From: Pseudomonadota bacterium
GTDB taxonomy: Bacteria > Pseudomonadota > Gammaproteobacteria > Xanthomonadales > Xanthomonadaceae
Direction: 5' to 3'
Length of the DNA: 5,801 bases
Assembly (NCBI GenBank): GCA_023391775.1
Contig: JAEWAG010000273.1
Span: forward strand, 1-5,801
The translations under genes and the position numbers were made by a program. Below are positions 1 through 5,749 of this stretch, in pieces. Position 1 is the stretch's first letter. The number at the start of each line of letters is the position of its first letter. The notes beneath the pieces are model-generated. The model saw nothing but the letters and a program-made list of their open reading frames with translations, was not told the DNA's origin and did not search any database.

Positions 1-174
1 CAGCCAGGCCAGGCCGACCAGCGCGGCCAGAAACACGCGCCCGGACGGCGGCGGGGACAGCCACCACGGGCCGGTGTGCAGCGGCAGCAGCGCGACCGCC
101 GCGCCAAGCAGCGCGGCAAGACCGGCCAGCTGGCCGAGCACGGCGGCATGGCCCTTGTCCGGCGGCGTGCTCAT
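1..174 (-). CDS. Membrane protein, N-terminal 58 residues only (cut by window edge); possibly a PepSY/flavodoxin-type reductase
   Basis: The gene starts with ATG at 174-172, runs off the left edge and shows 58 codons. Its start overlaps the apbE stop by four bases (ATGA), the usual arrangement for translational coupling, so it belongs to the same operon. The visible protein begins MSTPPDKGHAAVLG. A hydrophobic helix follows at about residues 15-33 (rich in Ala, Leu and Gly), then a short Trp- and Pro-containing turn (GPWWLSPPPSG), then a second helix from about residue 47. No catalytic domain is visible. In related iron-regulated clusters apbE is often followed by a membrane-anchored flavodoxin/ferredoxin-reductase protein, usually annotated as sulfite reductase flavoprotein subunit alpha. 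Such a protein would fit as electron donor to the module, but that identity is inferred from context alone. That it is a coding, membrane-inserted protein is much more secure than its function. Confidence 0.72.
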   Translation of the reverse strand, partial: MSTPPDKGHAAVLGQLAGLAALLGAAVALLPLHTGPWWLSPPPSGRVFLAALVGLAWL

Positions 175-1148
175 GCAGCCAGGTGGCGTTGGAAAGCGGT
201 GCTCATGGATTCGCGCGCCGCACCGGCTTCCCCGGTGACGAAGCGCGCGGCCAGGCCATGGGACTCGGCGAAGCGCAGGCCTTCGGCGGCGCCCATCACG
301 GTCAGCGCCGTCGCCCAGGCATCGGCGTGCATGGCGTCGGCGGCGACCACGGTCACTGCCGCGGGCGCATGCCGTACCGGCGCACCGCTGCGCGGATCGA
401 AGGTGTGCGAGTAGCGCACGCCGTCCTGCTCGAAGCGGTGCCAGCGGTCGCCCGAGGTGGCGACCGCCGCGTCATCCAGCGCCAGCACGCGCGGGGGCAG
501 GTCTTCCAGCGCCGCCTCCAGGTCGGGCTCGGACTCCACCAGCACCTGCCAGGGACTGCCGTCGGGCTTGCGTCCGTAGGCGCGGATCTCGCCGCCGACC
601 TCGACCAGGGCCGCGTTGACCCCGGCGGCGCGCAGCCGCGACGCCGCAAGGTCCGCGCCGTGGCCCTTGGCAATGGCCGACAGGTCCAGGGCCAGGCCGC
701 CGGGCTGCAGCAGTTCGCGGCTCGCGCGGCGGTACTTCAGCCGTTGCCAGCCGGTGCACGCCCGCAAGGCGTCCCGTCGCGCCAGGTCCGGCACGCGCGG
801 GGGCGAGGCCGACGCTCCGAAGCCCCACAGTTCCACCAGTGGCGCGACGGTCGGATCGAACGCACCACCGCTGGCCGCGGCGACTTCCAGTGCCGCCTCC
901 AGCACGGTGGCGAAGCCCTCCGGCAGAACCTGCCAGCTGCCGGCGGGGGCGCGCCGGTAGCGGCTGATGTCCGAGGCCGGCTCCCAGGTGCTCATCTGCG
1001 CCACGACCTCGTCCAGTGCGCCCTGCACCTGCGCGTGAAGTGCGTGCAGGTCGGTGCCCGCGCGCACGGCCACCCGCGCGCTCCACCGCGTGCCCATGGT
1101 CTCGCCGCCGAGGGTCGCAAGACCTGCGGCCGGGTGGCTGGCGCTCAT
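171..1148 (-). CDS. apbE: FAD:protein FMN transferase, ApbE family
   Basis: The 325-residue product should transfer FMN from FAD to a Ser or Thr of a target protein, in a Mg-dependent reaction known for this family. Family blocks appear in order: GGETMGTRW (14-22), MSTWEPASDISRY (52-64), GAFDPTVAPLVELWGFG (95-111), LDLSAIAKGHGADL (154-167, with Lys161), LVEVGGEIRAYG (181-192), HTFDPRSGAPV (248-258) and ADAWATALTVMG (275-286). Asp276 and Thr280 in the last block sit where Mg ligands are expected. The length is normal for the catalytic domain. The ATG at 1148 lies 10 bases after the DUF4198 stop; an AAGG overlapping that stop is a weak ribosome site. No signal peptide and no lipobox cysteine precede the catalytic domain, whereas many ApbE proteins are exported lipoproteins, so this one looks cytoplasmic. 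The likely target in the operon is the DUF2271 protein. The family call is firm; target and location are inferred. Confidence 0.96.
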   Translation of the reverse strand: MSASHPAAGLATLGGETMGTRWSARVAVRAGTDLHALHAQVQGALDEVVAQMSTWEPASDISRYRRAPAGSWQVLPEGFATVLEAALEVAAASGGAFDPTVAPLVELWGFGASASPPRVPDLARRDALRACTGWQRLKYRRASRELLQPGGLALDLSAIAKGHGADLAASRLRAAGVNAALVEVGGEIRAYGRKPDGSPWQVLVESEPDLEAALEDLPPRVLALDDAAVATSGDRWHRFEQDGVRYSHTFDPRSGAPVRHAPAAVTVVAADAMHADAWATALTVMGAAEGLRFAESHGLAARFVTGEAGAARESMSTAFQRHLAA

Positions 1149-1158
1149 CGGGCAGGCC

Positions 1159-1968
1159 TTACTGCGGCAGCACTTCCAGGGTCGCGACGTAGCTGAGGCG
1201 ACGGCTGCTGGCCTGGGGCACGCTGGTGCGGTCGTCCTCGGTGCCGGCTTCCAGCCAGTACATGCCGGCGGACGGCCAGGTCACCTTCAGCTCGCCGTTG
1301 GCGTCGGTGCTGGCCCTGATCTCGTCCTGCGCGTTGCGGTAGCGGGTCTCGCCGCGCACGATCTCGAATTCCAGCCCCGCCGCCGGCCTGCCGTCGACCA
1401 GCACCTTGAAGGTGGCGGTCTCGCCCTCGAACAGGTCGTTCGGGTGGGTGACCGGCACCAGCTCGATGCCTTCGCCGCGGGTCTCCAGCGCGGTGGTGTT
1501 CGGGCTGCCGTTGGTGACGAAGGTTTCGTTGCGGCCCACGCTCTGCGACACGCGCAGGTTCTTCGCGTCCTTGGGGACCTCGGTGGCGAAGGTCGCGGCG
1601 CTGCCGCGCCAGCGCTTCGGCTTGCCGTTCTCCTCCCAGCTGGCGAACAGGCCCCTGTTGACCACGGCTAGGCGGTAGGTGCCCTGCTGCGAGAGCTGCA
1701 CGTCGAACACGCTGCGGTACTTGCCGGTAGCCGGGTTCTGCGGCTGCACCTGGCTGCCGTCGGGCGCGGTGATCACCAGGTTGTCCAGGCGGATCGGCAC
1801 GTGGTTGAAGTAGAACAGGTCGTTGGACACGGCCGCGTCGACCGTGATCCACGGGTCGTTCCCGGCCAGCACGGTCTGCGACGGGCGCAGCCAGGCCTTG
1901 TGCGCGACGGCGCCGAACGGGGCGACCAGGGTGGCCAGGGCGGCGGCAAGGACGAGGGAACGCTTCAT
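1159..1968 (-). CDS. Secreted DUF4198-family protein
   Basis: This 269-residue protein has a clear Sec signal peptide ([19 protein letters not shown], then AVA just before the predicted cut after residue 22). The mature protein would start HKAWLRPS, as is typical of DUF4198 proteins. The middle part (about 50-150) is beta-rich. The C-terminal half carries the family signature [19 protein letters not shown] (165-183), then [10 protein letters not shown] (208-217) and [12 protein letters not shown] (231-242), which suggest an Ig-like or transthyretin-like sandwich. DUF4198 proteins are periplasmic, and some accompany nickel or cobalt transport systems; the biochemical role is not settled. Histidines at 23, 56 and 175 are possible metal ligands. 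A strong GGAGGT ribosome site four bases upstream fixes the start at 1968. The gene sits 47 bases after DUF2271 and 10 before apbE. A periplasmic metal- or chelate-handling role in iron uptake is inference. Family and secretion are well supported. Confidence 0.9.
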   Translation of the reverse strand: MKRSLVLAAALATLVAPFGAVAHKAWLRPSQTVLAGNDPWITVDAAVSNDLFYFNHVPIRLDNLVITAPDGSQVQPQNPATGKYRSVFDVQLSQQGTYRLAVVNRGLFASWEENGKPKRWRGSAATFATEVPKDAKNLRVSQSVGRNETFVTNGSPNTTALETRGEGIELVPVTHPNDLFEGETATFKVLVDGRPAAGLEFEIVRGETRYRNAQDEIRASTDANGELKVTWPSAGMYWLEAGTEDDRTSVPQASSRRLSYVATLEVLPQ

Positions 1969-1971
1969 GGA

Positions 1972-1977
1972 ACCTCC
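1972..1977 (-). promoter_or_regulatory. Strong ribosome binding site of the DUF4198 gene
   Basis: The minus strand reads GGAGGT, then four bases, then the ATG at 1968. This is the best Shine-Dalgarno match in the window. It decides the start, because open reading in this frame continues well upstream without a comparable site. Confidence 0.8.
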
Positions 1978-1987
1978 GGGAAGTGTC

Positions 1988-2004
1988 GCGGCGCACGGCG
2001 CCAC
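1988..2004 (-). other. Short intergenic RNA hairpin between the DUF2271 and DUF4198 genes
   Basis: In the 47-base gap the minus-strand RNA can pair GTGGCGC with GCGCCGC around a three-base loop, seven pairs including one G-U. No U-run follows, so it is not a standard terminator. It could adjust mRNA stability between the two genes, or arise by chance in G+C-rich DNA. Confidence 0.3.
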
Positions 2005-2015
2005 GGAAGGAAAGG

Positions 2016-2531
2016 TCAGGGGCGGATGGCCAGGGAGACGGCGCCCAGCTCGCTGCTGCCCTGCGCCTTGCCGGCCTGCGGGGCCTTCGCCGGCCAGGCG
2101 AACGGGATCTTCAGCAGCTCGCGGCCGCCAACCTCGCGCGCGGCCTCGACCACCAGGGTGTACTGCCCGGCCGGCAGCTTCTTCAGCGCCGGGGCGGCGC
2201 CGTCGACCTTGATGGTGTGCCGGCCGACCGGGCGGGTCGGCCCGGTGACGCCGTCCACCGGCAGGTCCAGGTTGCGACCGGACTTGCGCCACCACTGGCG
2301 CAGGTCGGGCAGCCACTTGGTGCCGTGGCCCTCGGCCGTCTCCTTCATCTGGTACCAGACCGCCAGGTCGGCCACGGCCTTGCTGTCGGCGCCCTCGATC
2401 CACACCGCCACGTAGGGGCGGTGGTATTCGGCCACGTTGAGTTTGGGGATCTCGACCGAGATCTCCAGCTCGGTGGCGTAGGCCGGCAGGGTCAGCAGCC
2501 CGGTCACCGCGAACAGCAGCTTGGCGCGCAT
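2016..2531 (-). CDS. Secreted DUF2271-family protein with a flavinylation-like motif
   Basis: This 171-residue protein starts with a Sec signal peptide ([19 protein letters not shown]), predicted to be cut after residue 19, so the mature product is periplasmic. DUF2271 signatures are [13 protein letters not shown] (35-47), LAVWYQ (56-61), [14 protein letters not shown] (72-85), then [16 protein letters not shown] (91-106) and the C-terminal strand region [19 protein letters not shown]. The segment D93-G-V-T-G-P-T99-R resembles the D-x-x-(S/T)-G-A-(S/T) motif to which ApbE attaches FMN, with Pro replacing Ala; if it is used, Thr99 would be the acceptor. The start at 2531 has a GAGGT ribosome site (2544-2540) eight bases upstream and lies 14 bases after the PepSY stop. 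The same frame stays open far upstream through the PepSY gene, but the signal peptide and ribosome site support this start. The family was characterised only as predicted periplasmic; a redox-carrier role is inferred from the motif and the neighbouring apbE. Confidence 0.9.
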   Translation of the reverse strand: MRAKLLFAVTGLLTLPAYATELEISVEIPKLNVAEYHRPYVAVWIEGADSKAVADLAVWYQMKETAEGHGTKWLPDLRQWWRKSGRNLDLPVDGVTGPTRPVGRHTIKVDGAAPALKKLPAGQYTLVVEAAREVGGRELLKIPFAWPAKAPQAGKAQGSSELGAVSLAIRP

Positions 2532-2539
2532 GGAGTGAT

Positions 2540-2544
2540 ACCTC
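2540..2544 (-). promoter_or_regulatory. Ribosome binding site of the DUF2271 gene
   Basis: The minus strand reads GAGGT, eight bases before the ATG at 2531, inside the 14-base gap after the PepSY stop. It supports the short start over the much longer open frame upstream. Confidence 0.65.
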
Positions 2545-2545
2545 G

Positions 2546-3193
2546 TCAATGGATGAAGATCAGGACCAGCAGCACCGGCACCACCAGGCCCAGGCCCACC
2601 AGCGGCCAGGTCATGCGCCGCTGGCGCGCGTGCAGGTGCAGCAGGAACAGCCCGGTGATGCAGAACACCAGGCAGGCGATGGCGAATACGTCGATGAACC
2701 AGCCCCAGGCCGGGCCGGCGTTGCGACCCTTGTGCAGGTCGTTGAGGAAGGAGACCACGCCACGGTCGGTGCGTTCGAACTCCAGCTCGCCGCTGGCGCG
2801 GTCGATGCTCAGCCAGGCGTCGGCGCCGGGCGAGGGCATGGACAGGTAGGCCTCGTCCTCCGACCACTCGGCCATGCGCCCGCCGGTGCTGACCGGCAGT
2901 TTCCCGGCCAGCCAGTCGGCGATCGCCGGCGGCAACGGTGCGTCGCCTTCCGCCGGTGCGGCCGCCAGTACCTCCAGCAGCGGCTCCGGCAGCTGCAGGA
3001 TGCGGTTGTCCACCTGCGGCGAAGCCTCGATCCGAGCGGCGTGGTTGAGGGTGATGCCGGTCGCGGTGAACAGCAACATCCCGACCAGGCACACGGCCGA
3101 GCTGATCCAGTGCCACTGGTGCAGCGTGCGCAGCCAGAAACCGCGGCGGCGCTGGGCGGTGACGGGATCGTCGCGGTCGGGGGTTGCCGGCAC
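2546..3193 (-). CDS. PepSY-associated transmembrane protein, possible siderophore/ferric reductase component
   Basis: This 215-residue inner-membrane protein has helices at about 29-49, 163-185 and 196-213. Between the first two lies a periplasmic segment of about 110 residues containing a PepSY-like stretch ([17 protein letters not shown], 126-142). The entry motif [11 protein letters not shown] (19-29), LNH (49-51), FLNDLHKGR (149-157) and [10 protein letters not shown] (184-193) are typical of the PepSY-TM family. Histidines 25, 28, 51, 154, 186 and 188 flank the helices and are candidate heme ligands. Relatives such as FoxB are heme-containing inner-membrane siderophore reductases, though this protein is smaller. 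The start is GTG at 3193. An in-frame stop lies upstream near 3247, with no ATG, GTG or TTG between, so GTG is the only plausible start; no good ribosome site precedes it. It is the first gene of the operon behind the Fur-like box. The family is secure; reductase activity is inferred. Confidence 0.9.
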   Translation of the reverse strand: MPATPDRDDPVTAQRRRGFWLRTLHQWHWISSAVCLVGMLLFTATGITLNHAARIEASPQVDNRILQLPEPLLEVLAAAPAEGDAPLPPAIADWLAGKLPVSTGGRMAEWSEDEAYLSMPSPGADAWLSIDRASGELEFERTDRGVVSFLNDLHKGRNAGPAWGWFIDVFAIACLVFCITGLFLLHLHARQRRMTWPLVGLGLVVPVLLVLIFIH

Positions 3194-3221
3194 GTGGGGT
3201 TGCGGGTTCTGGGAACAGGGA

Positions 3222-3227
3222 AGTATA
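3222..3227 (-). promoter_or_regulatory. Probable -10 element of the PepSY-DUF2271-DUF4198-apbE operon
   Basis: The minus strand reads TATACT, five of six matches to TATAAT, in otherwise G+C-rich DNA. It would place the transcription start near 3215, giving a leader of about 22 bases before the GTG at 3193. The -35 match is weak: CTGAGA at 3248-3243, with 15-base spacing, inside the operator. Confidence 0.6.
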
Positions 3228-3232
3228 GCGTT

Positions 3233-3247
3233 TGAGAAGCATTCTCA
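3233..3247. promoter_or_regulatory. Fur-like operator (iron box)
   Basis: The plus strand reads TGAGAAGCATTCTCA, an exact inverted repeat with six-base arms and a three-base centre. Against the 7-1-7 Fur consensus TGATAATnATTATCA it matches 11 of 14 positions. It is closer still to the TGAGAAT/ATTCTCA form common in high-G+C gammaproteobacteria. It lies directly upstream of the -10 element and would cover the -35 region, so Fur with iron bound would block the promoter of the leftward operon. Confidence 0.75.
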
Positions 3248-3254
3248 GCGCTGC

Positions 3255-3286
3255 CGGGCGCGGCCGCGGGTTGGCGGCCTGGCCCG
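3255..3286 (-). terminator. G+C-rich hairpin directly after the receptor stop codon; possible terminator
   Basis: The minus-strand RNA pairs CGGGC with GCCCG (outer, five pairs) and GGCCGC with GCGGCC (inner, six pairs), separated by a two-by-two internal loop and closed by a six-base loop. The hairpin starts at the base after the receptor TGA. No U-run follows, so it may only weaken readthrough or protect the 3' end of the receptor mRNA. The next gene has its own promoter just downstream. Confidence 0.45.
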
Positions 3287-5749
3287 TCAGAACTGGATGT
3301 TCAGGCTCACCCAGACGCTGCGGGCCTTGTCCTTGTTGTTGTAGTCGTCCAGGAACAGGACCTCGTCGCTGCCATCCAGATAGGTGCCATCGCCGTCCAG
3401 ATCGCGGAACTCCGTGGCGTAGGTGGTGAAGTCGCGGTCCAGCAGGTTGTTGATCCGTGCGTTGAGGGTGACCGTGTCGTTGAAGCGGTACGCGCCGCCC
3501 AGGTGCAGGACGGTGTAGTCGCGGTAGTACAGCGGCTCGGCGGTGATCACGTGCACGCCGCGGTACCGCTTGGCGCGGGCCTCGGCGGTCAGGTACAGGC
3601 TCAGGCGGTCGCTGGCCAGCCAGTCGACGGTGGCGTTGGCCATGTGCCGGGCGCTGTCGCCCAGCGGCAGGCCGATCTCGGCGCCGCTGCGCTGCTCGCT
3701 GTCGGTCCAGGTGTAGTTGCCACGCAGGCCGACGGTTTCGGTCGCCTGCCAGCGCCCGGCCAGTTCCGCGCCCTGGATCACCACCTTGTCGATGTTCACC
3801 GTGCGGGTGCTGCTGGCGTAGCCCAGCTCCGCGTACTGGCCGCTATCCGAGCAGGCCTGCGCCAGCCCGGCACCGCACGGCTGCGAGGCGATCTTGTCGT
3901 CGAAGGTGTTGCGGAACACGGTGGCGTTGAAGCCGTGGCCGGCCGGATCCTGCCAGTACACCGCCATCTCCACGCTGGTGCTGGTCTCCGGCTGCAGGTC
4001 CGGGTTGCCGAACATCGGCGAGGTGCCCTGGCCGCCGAAGCCGACCACGCCGTCGTACAGCTGGGTGGTCTTGGGGGTCTTGAAGCCGGTGCTGGCGCCG
4101 CCCTTCAGGGTCCAGGCCTCGTCCAGTGCATAGACCGCGTACAGGCGCGGGCTGACCTGGTCGCCAAACACCTGGTGGTCGTCGTAGCGGATGCCACCGG
4201 TCAGCGACAGCGGCTGGGTCACCTTCCAGGTGTCCTCGACGAACAGCGAGTACATGTTGTGCTCCTGCACCCCACCGGGGCGCCCGGCTTCCATGCCGAA
4301 CACGCCGTCGGTGAGCTCGCCGCGGACCACCTGCGCACCGACCACCGCCACGTGCTCGCCGGCGGCCTGGAAGGGCAGGTCCAGACGCGCGTCCAGGGTG
4401 TACTGCGCGCTTTCCAGGGTGCGCTGCGGGCGCGGCAGGTAGGACAGCAGGCGCTGGTAGTCCGCCTCCGGAAGGCTGGCCTGCAGGATCTCCAGCTTCC
4501 GCGCCTCGGACTGGTTGTTCCAGGCATTGGCGTTGCGGTAGCCGATCGCCGCGCCCGGGGCGCAGTAGCCGCTGGCGCCGATGCTGCCGCCCAGCGTGGT
4601 GCAGGCGCTGTTCCACAGCTGCTGCAGCTCGCGGCGCTCGCCCACGGTGAACGGCAGGGTGCGGCCCTCGTTGCGGGTGCTGACGTGCGACAGGGTCACC
4701 TGGCTGCTGCCGAAGGACCAGTCGCCCTGGTGACCGAGGGACCAGCTGTCGCGGGTGAATTCCTGGCTGGGCGCATAGCCGGCACGCGGCTCGATGCGGC
4801 CATTGTTGCCGATGCGCAGCATCGCGCCGAGGCTGTCCACCGTGCCGACCGGGTATTCCTCCACGCCGGCGTCGTTGGTGCGGATGGCGTTGTCGTACTC
4901 CTGGCGCGAGACGTCGTAGTCGAAGGTGACCGTCTGGGCATCACCGGGCATCCAGGTCAGGCTGATGCCGGCGGCCTTGTTGGTGTTGTCCACGGTCTTG
5001 CCGCCGCCGCCGAAGCCCAGCGCGCGGCTGTGGCTTTCGCCGGCCGGGTCGACCACGTCGCCGTAGACCGGGTTGGACGCTTCGCGGCGGTACCAGGCGC
5101 CACGCACCGCCAAGTCCAGGGTGCCGGGCACGATCGGGCCGGTGAGGTGGAAGTCGGCGGTGGTGTCGTCGCCGTAGGCGTCATCGGTCTCGATGGTGCG
5201 GCCGAAGGTCGCCGAGCCGGCCCAGGTGTCCAGGCTCTGGCGGGTGATGATGTTGACCACGCCGCCCATCGCGTCGGCGCCGTACAGCGTGGACATCGGC
5301 CCGCGGATCACCTCGATGCGTTCGATCGCATCCAGCGGCGGGATGTGGTTGAACTGGTTGCCGCCGAAGTTGTTGGGGTAGATGTCGCCATGGTTGTTCT
5401 GGCGGCGGCCGTTGACCAGGATCAGGGTGTAGTCCGAGCCCATGCCGCGCATCGAGATGGTGCCCTGGCCGGTCTTGTCGCGGGTCTCGCCGATGTCCAC
5501 GCCTTCCAGGTCGCGGACCGCGTCCAGCAGGGTGATGTACGGGCGGCGCGCCAGGTCCTCGCGGGTGATCACGCTGATGCTGGCCGGGGCGTCGACGATC
5601 TTCTGCTCGAAGCCGGTGGCGGTGACCACCACCGTGTCCAGGGTGCCCGGCTCGCCGGCCGCTACTGGATCGGCCGCGGCCGGAAGCGCCAAGAAGGCGC
5701 CGCAGAGGGCGAGGGCGAGCGTGGTGCGGCGGGGCAGGTGGGTGGGCAT
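3287..5749 (-). CDS. TonB-dependent outer-membrane receptor, CirA/FepA-like (ferric siderophore type)
   Basis: This 820-residue receptor should import a ferric chelate across the outer membrane using TonB energy. The signal peptide (about 1-26, ending LPAAA) is followed by a TonB box (DTVVVTA, 38-44). The plug (about 49-170) carries RGMGSDYTLILVNGRRQ (101-117) and the CirA-like block IERIEVIRGP...LYGADAMGGVVNIITR (142-170). The rest forms the 22-strand barrel, with GFKTPKTTQLYDG (555-567), NPDLQPETS (582-590) and NNLLDRDF (767-774), ending in SLNIQF with the terminal Phe needed for barrel assembly. Cys pairs 383/396 and 625/633 probably form disulfides in outer loops. An acidic segment, 783-796, resembles a calcium-binding loop. 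I chose the ATG at 5749 because the signal peptide starts there, with a weak GGAA ribosome site; a GTG at 5797 in the same frame would add 16 unlikely residues. The substrate cannot be read from sequence: catecholate siderophores are the best guess from the CirA resemblance and the Fur-like box nearby. Confidence 0.95.
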   Translation of the reverse strand: MPTHLPRRTTLALALCGAFLALPAAADPVAAGEPGTLDTVVVTATGFEQKIVDAPASISVITREDLARRPYITLLDAVRDLEGVDIGETRDKTGQGTISMRGMGSDYTLILVNGRRQNNHGDIYPNNFGGNQFNHIPPLDAIERIEVIRGPMSTLYGADAMGGVVNIITRQSLDTWAGSATFGRTIETDDAYGDDTTADFHLTGPIVPGTLDLAVRGAWYRREASNPVYGDVVDPAGESHSRALGFGGGGKTVDNTNKAAGISLTWMPGDAQTVTFDYDVSRQEYDNAIRTNDAGVEEYPVGTVDSLGAMLRIGNNGRIEPRAGYAPSQEFTRDSWSLGHQGDWSFGSSQVTLSHVSTRNEGRTLPFTVGERRELQQLWNSACTTLGGSIGASGYCAPGAAIGYRNANAWNNQSEARKLEILQASLPEADYQRLLSYLPRPQRTLESAQYTLDARLDLPFQAAGEHVAVVGAQVVRGELTDGVFGMEAGRPGGVQEHNMYSLFVEDTWKVTQPLSLTGGIRYDDHQVFGDQVSPRLYAVYALDEAWTLKGGASTGFKTPKTTQLYDGVVGFGGQGTSPMFGNPDLQPETSTSVEMAVYWQDPAGHGFNATVFRNTFDDKIASQPCGAGLAQACSDSGQYAELGYASSTRTVNIDKVVIQGAELAGRWQATETVGLRGNYTWTDSEQRSGAEIGLPLGDSARHMANATVDWLASDRLSLYLTAEARAKRYRGVHVITAEPLYYRDYTVLHLGGAYRFNDTVTLNARINNLLDRDFTTYATEFRDLDGDGTYLDGSDEVLFLDDYNNKDKARSVWVSLNIQF

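Noticed and set aside
183..1196. Long open frame on the plus strand opposite apbE (about 337 codons)
   Set aside because: It mirrors a confidently identified gene in G+C-rich DNA, where stop codons are rare in other frames. Its product is low-complexity Arg, Gly and Ala with no recognisable domain.
2780..2810. Ser-Gly sequence in the PepSY protein (DRASGEL) as a flavinylation site
   Set aside because: It lacks the Ala and final Ser/Thr of the ApbE target motif and is the ordinary D-x-x-(S/T)-G-E turn common in PepSY domains.
1983..2849. Plus-strand open frame opposite DUF2271 and the PepSY gene
   Set aside because: Its composition is the Arg/Gln/Gly-rich pattern of an antisense shadow, and it has no plausible signal, membrane segment or motif.
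2532..3242. Upstream extension of the DUF2271 reading frame through the PepSY gene
   Set aside because: The extension has no family similarity and lies in another frame of a real gene. The ATG at 2531 has a ribosome site and begins a good signal peptide.
3191..3286. Possible rightward promoter or small RNA in the receptor-operon gap
   Set aside because: The operator is symmetric, but the only convincing -10 element faces left. To the right lies only the antisense of the receptor gene.
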